From the NCBI GenBank assembly GCA_029641185.1, contig JAPWGK010000003.1, positions 1,054,001 to 1,118,000 of the forward strand: a stretch of DNA of 64,000 nucleotides, given 5' to 3'. Shown piece by piece: positions 59,256 to 64,000 of this stretch (the stretch's first letter is position 1; every line of letters starts with the position of its first letter). The notes under the pieces were generated by a model that saw nothing but the letters and a program-made list of their open reading frames with translations, searched no databases and was not told the origin of the DNA. The position numbers were made by a program, and so were the translations under genes. The stretch comes from Pseudofabraea citricarpa. Lineage: Eukaryota; Ascomycota; Leotiomycetes; Helotiales; Dermateaceae.

Positions 59256-62200
59256 TAATAATAACTAATAAAAGAATTTCTTAAAGTTCTTATAACTAAT
59301 ATTAGTTACTTAAATATCTTATCTCTTATTATTTTTACTTAGAATAAAGTTTAAATAAAAATAAATAATTATAAGATTATAAAATAATAAATATAAAAAA
59401 TAAGGATTTATTTATAACCGAGTAAATAAAAATATAAGAAATAATCGTATTACTTATTAGTAAAACGTTTTAGCTTATACTTAAAACTTTAATTAAAGTT
59501 TAAGTAAAAATTTATTCTTATAAATTCGAATTAAGTATTAGAAATATTATAATTACTAAGTAATATTTCTTAATAATAAAAAATACGATTATTTAAATAA
59601 TTAACTAACCTTAACTTAAAATTACTTTATAGATTATAAAATAAAATAAGATAATTTCTAGCTTTCTAGTTATATAATTATATTTATTAAGAAAATTTAT
59701 TACTAAAATTATAGATTTATTAGTATTTATTTAATTTTAAAGAAAGATAACTTTTATAATCGTATAAAATATATTACTTATTATATTAACCTTATAATAA
59801 TCTATTATAAATCGAGATTCTTTATTATTATAAAGTTTATTATCTTTTAACTAATAATCTAAGGTATAAAAAATCTATTTTTTCTTCGATTAATTTAAAG
59901 AATAAAAGAATTAAGAACTAAGGAATTTTATATTATATTATTATAAAAGCCTATTAAAATCCTTTATCGTCTTTTAGAATTATTATATCTTATACTAAAT
60001 CGTCCGATTATATAAAAGTAAAACCTAGTAATTATAATTAGTTCGAATTTTTATTATTCTTAATTACTTTAGATACCTAAGATAAAAGATTTATTATAAC
60101 CGCCTTTTTATTACTTATAAAAAAACTTTTTACTAAGAAATTATATATATTAACCTTAAATAAATTAGTAATTATTATAAAGATTATTATAAGAGGGTTA
60201 TATATTTATTTAGATATTAATAAATCTTAAAATATTTTTAGGTTTAATTATAAAAAATAAAAAATCTTCGTTTATAAGCTATTATTTTATTAGTTCTAAG
60301 GTATCTTTTTTATATAACCGATTTATATAAAACCTAAATCCTAGATAAATTAAAAATATAATAACTTTATAATAATAAACTCTTATATTTTTAGGAAAAG
60401 CTTTTATATATTTTATCTTAGTAAAGCTATTATAAGTAAATTACTTAATAAGCGAATAACTAATATAAAGATTAATATAATATAATTTTAGAGTTAAGAA
60501 ATAAAATTACTAAGTTATCTTTCTTAGATAAAATATCCTTATCTAATTTTCCTTTATCCTTTAATATAATAAAATTATTTACTTTATTTACTTAATAAAT
60601 ACGATTCTTTTTATTATTATTACTAGTATTATTCTCTTAATTTTTATTAGCTCTTAGGTTTAAAATAATCGTATTTATATTATTATAGATAAATCTAACT
60701 AAATCTTAGATTAATAATAATATATACTTTCTTTTACGAATTCTTATTTATATTAGTATTAATTATTATAATAATTATTATAAATTTATTAATCGTTTTA
60801 GATATCCTAGTTATATTAGTTTAAAAAAGTCTTCTTTCTTATATCTAAAGTAACTTAAAAACTAAGAGTTAACTTAAGCTTCTTTCTAATATATATTTTA
60901 ATAATTATATCTACTTTTTTTACCCTATTAATTATTACTTTATAGCTAATAAAACTAGTATTTCGTATACGAGTTTTTATTATATAAGGATTATTACTAA
61001 GCTTTATTAATATCTTACGTTTTAGGTTATATTATTAAGATATAAGATTAAAAGATATTATTACTAATATTAATTAATATAATAATTAGTATAAAGTAGG
61101 TATTAAAATAAGATACTAATAAGTATAATTATTAAATTATAATATAAAATTATAATAATTATAAGGTTAAGGTTCGAATATTAAGGTTATTATAAGTAAA
61201 AAATAAAATATATAGTTTATATAAGTTAATTAGATAATTATTATTATCTATAATTTTAGTATATTTTTCTTTACTTTTCCTATTATTATTACTAATAATA
61301 TTACCTTAACTACGTAACCTCTTAATAACTATAAACTTCTTTTTATATTATTATAATATATTATTTCCTAATTAATAATATATTAATTATTATATTAATT
61401 CTCTCTAGTATTATAATATATTATAAACTAAAGATATTAAAAGCTATAAAAGCTATTATATATAAAAAATATATAATTACTAAAATACCTTATAAGATTA
61501 TTCTAGGTAATAAAATAATCCTTATAACCCTAAAGATTAAAAAACCTTATTATTAGAAGTCTAAAAATAAGTTAATTATTATTTTAATTATTATTTTTAT
61601 TAATATAATTATAATTATTACTTTTTATAATATCTATTAATATTAAAAATTATATAAGCTTCTTTTCCTTTAACTTTTATTTTAGAGAGTTATTAGAGAA
61701 ATTATAAAAGATATTTACCTTAGTTATTATATATAATATATTATACTTAAGATAATATAAAAGGCTATTAAATTTATATTTATTATAAAATTTAAAAGTA
61801 AGCTTTTTTATTTACTAATCTTTATAATAATTAATTATTAACTTATTCTTAGATATTAATCTTCTTATAATTTATATTAAACGTATTATAATTATATAAA
61901 AGGATATAAAGATATTATATTAATTTTATAAGAATATAACTAGCTTTTTTAATCCTAGTAAGAATAATATTAAGATATAAGTTAATATTAATCTTATAAT
62001 AATCTTAGCTAATCTCTTTTTAGTTATATACCTAAATCTTATTACGATCCTAGTTATACTCTTATTATTAGTAAAAATAATACTTAATAATAAGTTATAT
62101 TATCTACTAGATAACTTACTTATTATAATATTACTTATACTTAGTCTAACCCTTTTATTAAGCTAAGAATACGTTTATTAGATAAATACTCTTATAATCC

Positions 62201-62429
62201 TTCTTTTTTATAGGTTATCTTTATATTAATCTTATAATAATCAAATAACTAAGTATTATTCCTAGGCTATTATCTTAAAATAATAATCCGCCTAATAATA
62301 ACTTATATTCTCTAACTTTATCTCTAATTTAATCTCTAAGTTATTACTTTAAGTAAAGTTATTAAGAATCTTACTTTAATTATAATAATAATCTATTTAA
62401 CCCTAGTAATTAAAATCCTAATTATTATA

Positions 62430-62590
62430 ATAATAATAAGAATAAGGAGAATAATAAGAATAATAAGAACGATAAGAATAATAAGAATAATAAAAACGAT
62501 AAGAATAAGAAGAATAATAAAAACGATAGGAATAAGAAGAATAAGGAGAATAATAAGAATAATAAGAACAAGAGATTATAAGTTAATAAT
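62430..62590 (+). repeat. TAA/GAA/AAT-rich trinucleotide tract
   Basis: A purine-rich tract of AATAAG, AACGATAAG and AAGGAGAAT units near the right end of the 20-kb element. In the frame TAA-TAA-TAA-TAA-GAA-TAA-GGA, TAA alternates with GAA/GAC. This is what a CAA/CAG (Gln)-rich coding repeat would become after RIP. Confidence 0.6.
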
Positions 62591-62864
62591 AAAGAAAATT
62601 AGGTTACTTAGAAGTAATAATTATATTTTAGCCTAATTAAACTAATAAAATATACTAGAAATAAATTACTTTCTTTTTTATATCTAAGTTATATCTTTAA
62701 GTAATTATTATACTAATTAGTATAACGCTACGGGTACTTATAGGTACCTGCCTTATAGGTTAGGTTTTTCCTAAAAATTATAACCTATCTTATAAGTACC
62801 TACGGGTTATTTTAAAATAATAAAACCCGACTTATAGGTACTTATACCAAAGTCTAGAAACGAG

Positions 62865-64000
62865 CTAATAATATCAGAGGGTGGTAATTCCTAAAGTTAT
62901 TAAATATAATAGACGAAAAGAGAACTTGACGGAGAAAATAAAACGGGACGAGCTTAGGATATTTATTATATTCAAGTTTCAGTTCAAAATTATACTTCCT
63001 AAGATACTATTTCTCCTATTATATCTAGATTCAAATACGGAGGAACTAGTTTCTTGGATTCCAAACTTTGTATTCACCACGTGATATAGCATAAGAGTAT
63101 CAATCCAAACATCATAATGACACGATGAATTATGATTGGATTTTACAAAAGAAAAATTGAAAGAACTGCTTGCACGCCGATCTCACCCCGTATGAAGTGA
63201 GAATTTCCCGAAGAATCTATAGATTACATAAGCACCTGTGAGGATTACAAATTGATGACTAATTATGTCCAGCTAAGCCGGTGAGCTGGTGAAGTCTTCA
63301 ATCTACAAACCGCTCTACAAACAAAAGGCTAACTTAATAACAGACTAGTTTTCTTTTCCTTATTACTTTTGCGATTCAAAAGTTACGTTATCCTTTTATA
63401 TTACCATTGTTTCTATGTCTTTATTAATTAATGTTTCTATGGAAATGGTTTCTAAAATTCCTCTCCCCTGCATGTCTAACTATAAATACCTAAGTAATGG
63501 CCTAGAACAGACGGCCATTTATTTCTCTGATTACTTTCTACCACAGGTATTGATTGATTCCGAAACAAAGTGCATCTTTGTGTAAAGAAGCTTAATTTAT
63601 TCTTCCTTCAAAAGCATGAGGTACATTATAAAAGCATCTGAGATTGAAAATCATTATAGCCTTGGAAGAGGTGATGGCCAAGAGCAAGCTGTTAGTAAGT
63701 GATATCTTGTTTCTACCTTACGCCCAATCTTTCTTATCGTGCTTATCTTGGGGCCTTAGGGGTTCTCGTCTAATTTCCCCGCAGCTAGCCCGAATAAGAC
63801 GACTTCAATAGAGTTTTAATCTTCGTGTTTGAAAAACAACGAGACGAGAGGAAGAGGAGTCTACGTCTACCACCTGCCTGGAATTGAAGGGGTTTCTACC
63901 TCACCAGACTTCGTTGCCCTCTGATTGTTTATTTACCCCTCTGAATAGCGTTGTTTGATTATTTGCCACCACATTATTCGAATATACCGCCTGTCCTTGT
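62865..64000. other. Unique sequence to the right of the giant element
   Basis: Base composition returns to normal right after the target duplication. A 67-codon open frame at 62881-63084 is Lys/Ile/Phe-rich, without features, and not called. The only hint of a gene is a TATA-like box at 63481 and the possible start at 63616. Confidence 0.5.
63616..63815 (+). CDS. Possible short gene or first exon of a gene, hypothetical
   Basis: An ATG at 63616 opens MRYIIKASEIENHYSLGRGD, and the frame meets a consensus donor GTAAGT at 63695. TATAAAT lies at 63481, a plausible 135 bp upstream. If the acceptor CCCGCAG at about 63784 is used, the frame ends after 37 codons at about 63815. If a later acceptor beyond the window is used, it is the first exon of a longer gene. 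No family is recognised. Confidence 0.25.

Larger units (their letters stand above)
42570..62864. mobile_element. 20.3-kb RIP-degraded TIR element with 8-bp target duplication
   Basis: The element spans 42578..62856 (20,279 bp). Target sites are 42570..42577 (AAAACGAG) and 62857..62864 (GAAACGAG), 7 of 8 identical with one A/G transition. The left end TAGAACTTCGGCATAGGTAC and right end (reverse complement TAGACTTTGGTATAAGTACC) are inverted repeats differing by transitions and one base. About 150 bp at each end match the ends of the 662-bp MITE at 26666 with C-to-T and G-to-A changes. The 8-bp duplication and TAG-ended inverted repeats point to the hAT superfamily. The interior is almost entirely A+T, CpG-poor and without an open frame of 60 codons, the mark of heavy RIP. 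No transposase was recognised. Confidence 0.85.

Noticed and set aside
42578..62856. A Starship-type giant element
   Set aside because: Starships have a tyrosine recombinase near one end and short direct repeats, not long inverted ends with an 8-bp duplication. The ends here match a MITE.
42578..62856. A centromere or an AT-rich isochore
   Set aside because: The block has defined inverted ends, a target duplication and retroelement pol remnants, so it is an inserted, mutated element.
62881..63084. 67-codon frame after the giant element
   Set aside because: Lys/Ile/Phe-rich sequence expected from AT-biased DNA, with no domain, intron or promoter support.

Overview
The window is nuclear DNA of a filamentous ascomycete (Pezizomycotina). 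Genes carry short spliceosomal GT-AG introns. The protein families are typical of moulds: Pth11-like receptor, CYP monooxygenases, PDR ABC pump, Zn2Cys6 regulator, DAL5-type MFS permeases and an F-box protein. One third of the sequence is an AT-saturated block with the C-to-T signature of repeat-induced point mutation (RIP). All gene models were spliced by hand, and every complete model closes in frame.

Region 1 (1-16.3 kb) looks like an export or secondary-metabolism neighbourhood. It holds a truncated P450 (minus), a seven-helix Pth11/rhodopsin-domain membrane protein, a P450 paralogous to the first one, a third unrelated P450 (minus), and, divergent from it, a full-size ABCG/PDR transporter of 11 exons. 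Region 2 (16.3-28.2 kb) is accessory. It has a 709-residue protein with a G-alpha-like domain that has lost its nucleotide-binding and catalytic residues, a 2.1-kb repeat-rich gap with a MITE-like element, a 1078-residue F-box protein, and a gene cut in two by a 662-bp hAT-like MITE.

Region 3 (29.0-42.5 kb) is a compact set of six genes that fit one job, the uptake and meta-cleavage of an aromatic compound probably presented as an amide conjugate. They are a TfdB/phenol-hydroxylase-type FAD monooxygenase, an M20 amidohydrolase, a Zn2Cys6 regulator divergent from the hydrolase, two DAL5/TNA1-type MFS permeases and an extradiol (VOC-fold) dioxygenase. The promoters next to the regulator and the first permease share a GGTCGGCTA motif. 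All 18 introns here are 45-59 bp, while the 28 introns to the left are 54-181 bp, so the block may have a different history.

Region 4 (42.58-62.86 kb) is one 20,279-bp RIP-destroyed mobile element. Its ends match the ends of the 662-bp MITE that split the gene at 26.7 kb, and it is flanked by an 8-bp target duplication. Inside lies an LTR retroelement fossil with 301-bp direct repeats at 45.1 and 58.3 kb and readable Ty3-type reverse transcriptase/RNase H and integrase remnants. It starts 29 bp after the stop codon of the dioxygenase gene. Region 5 (62.86-64 kb) is ordinary sequence with, at most, the first exon of a further gene.
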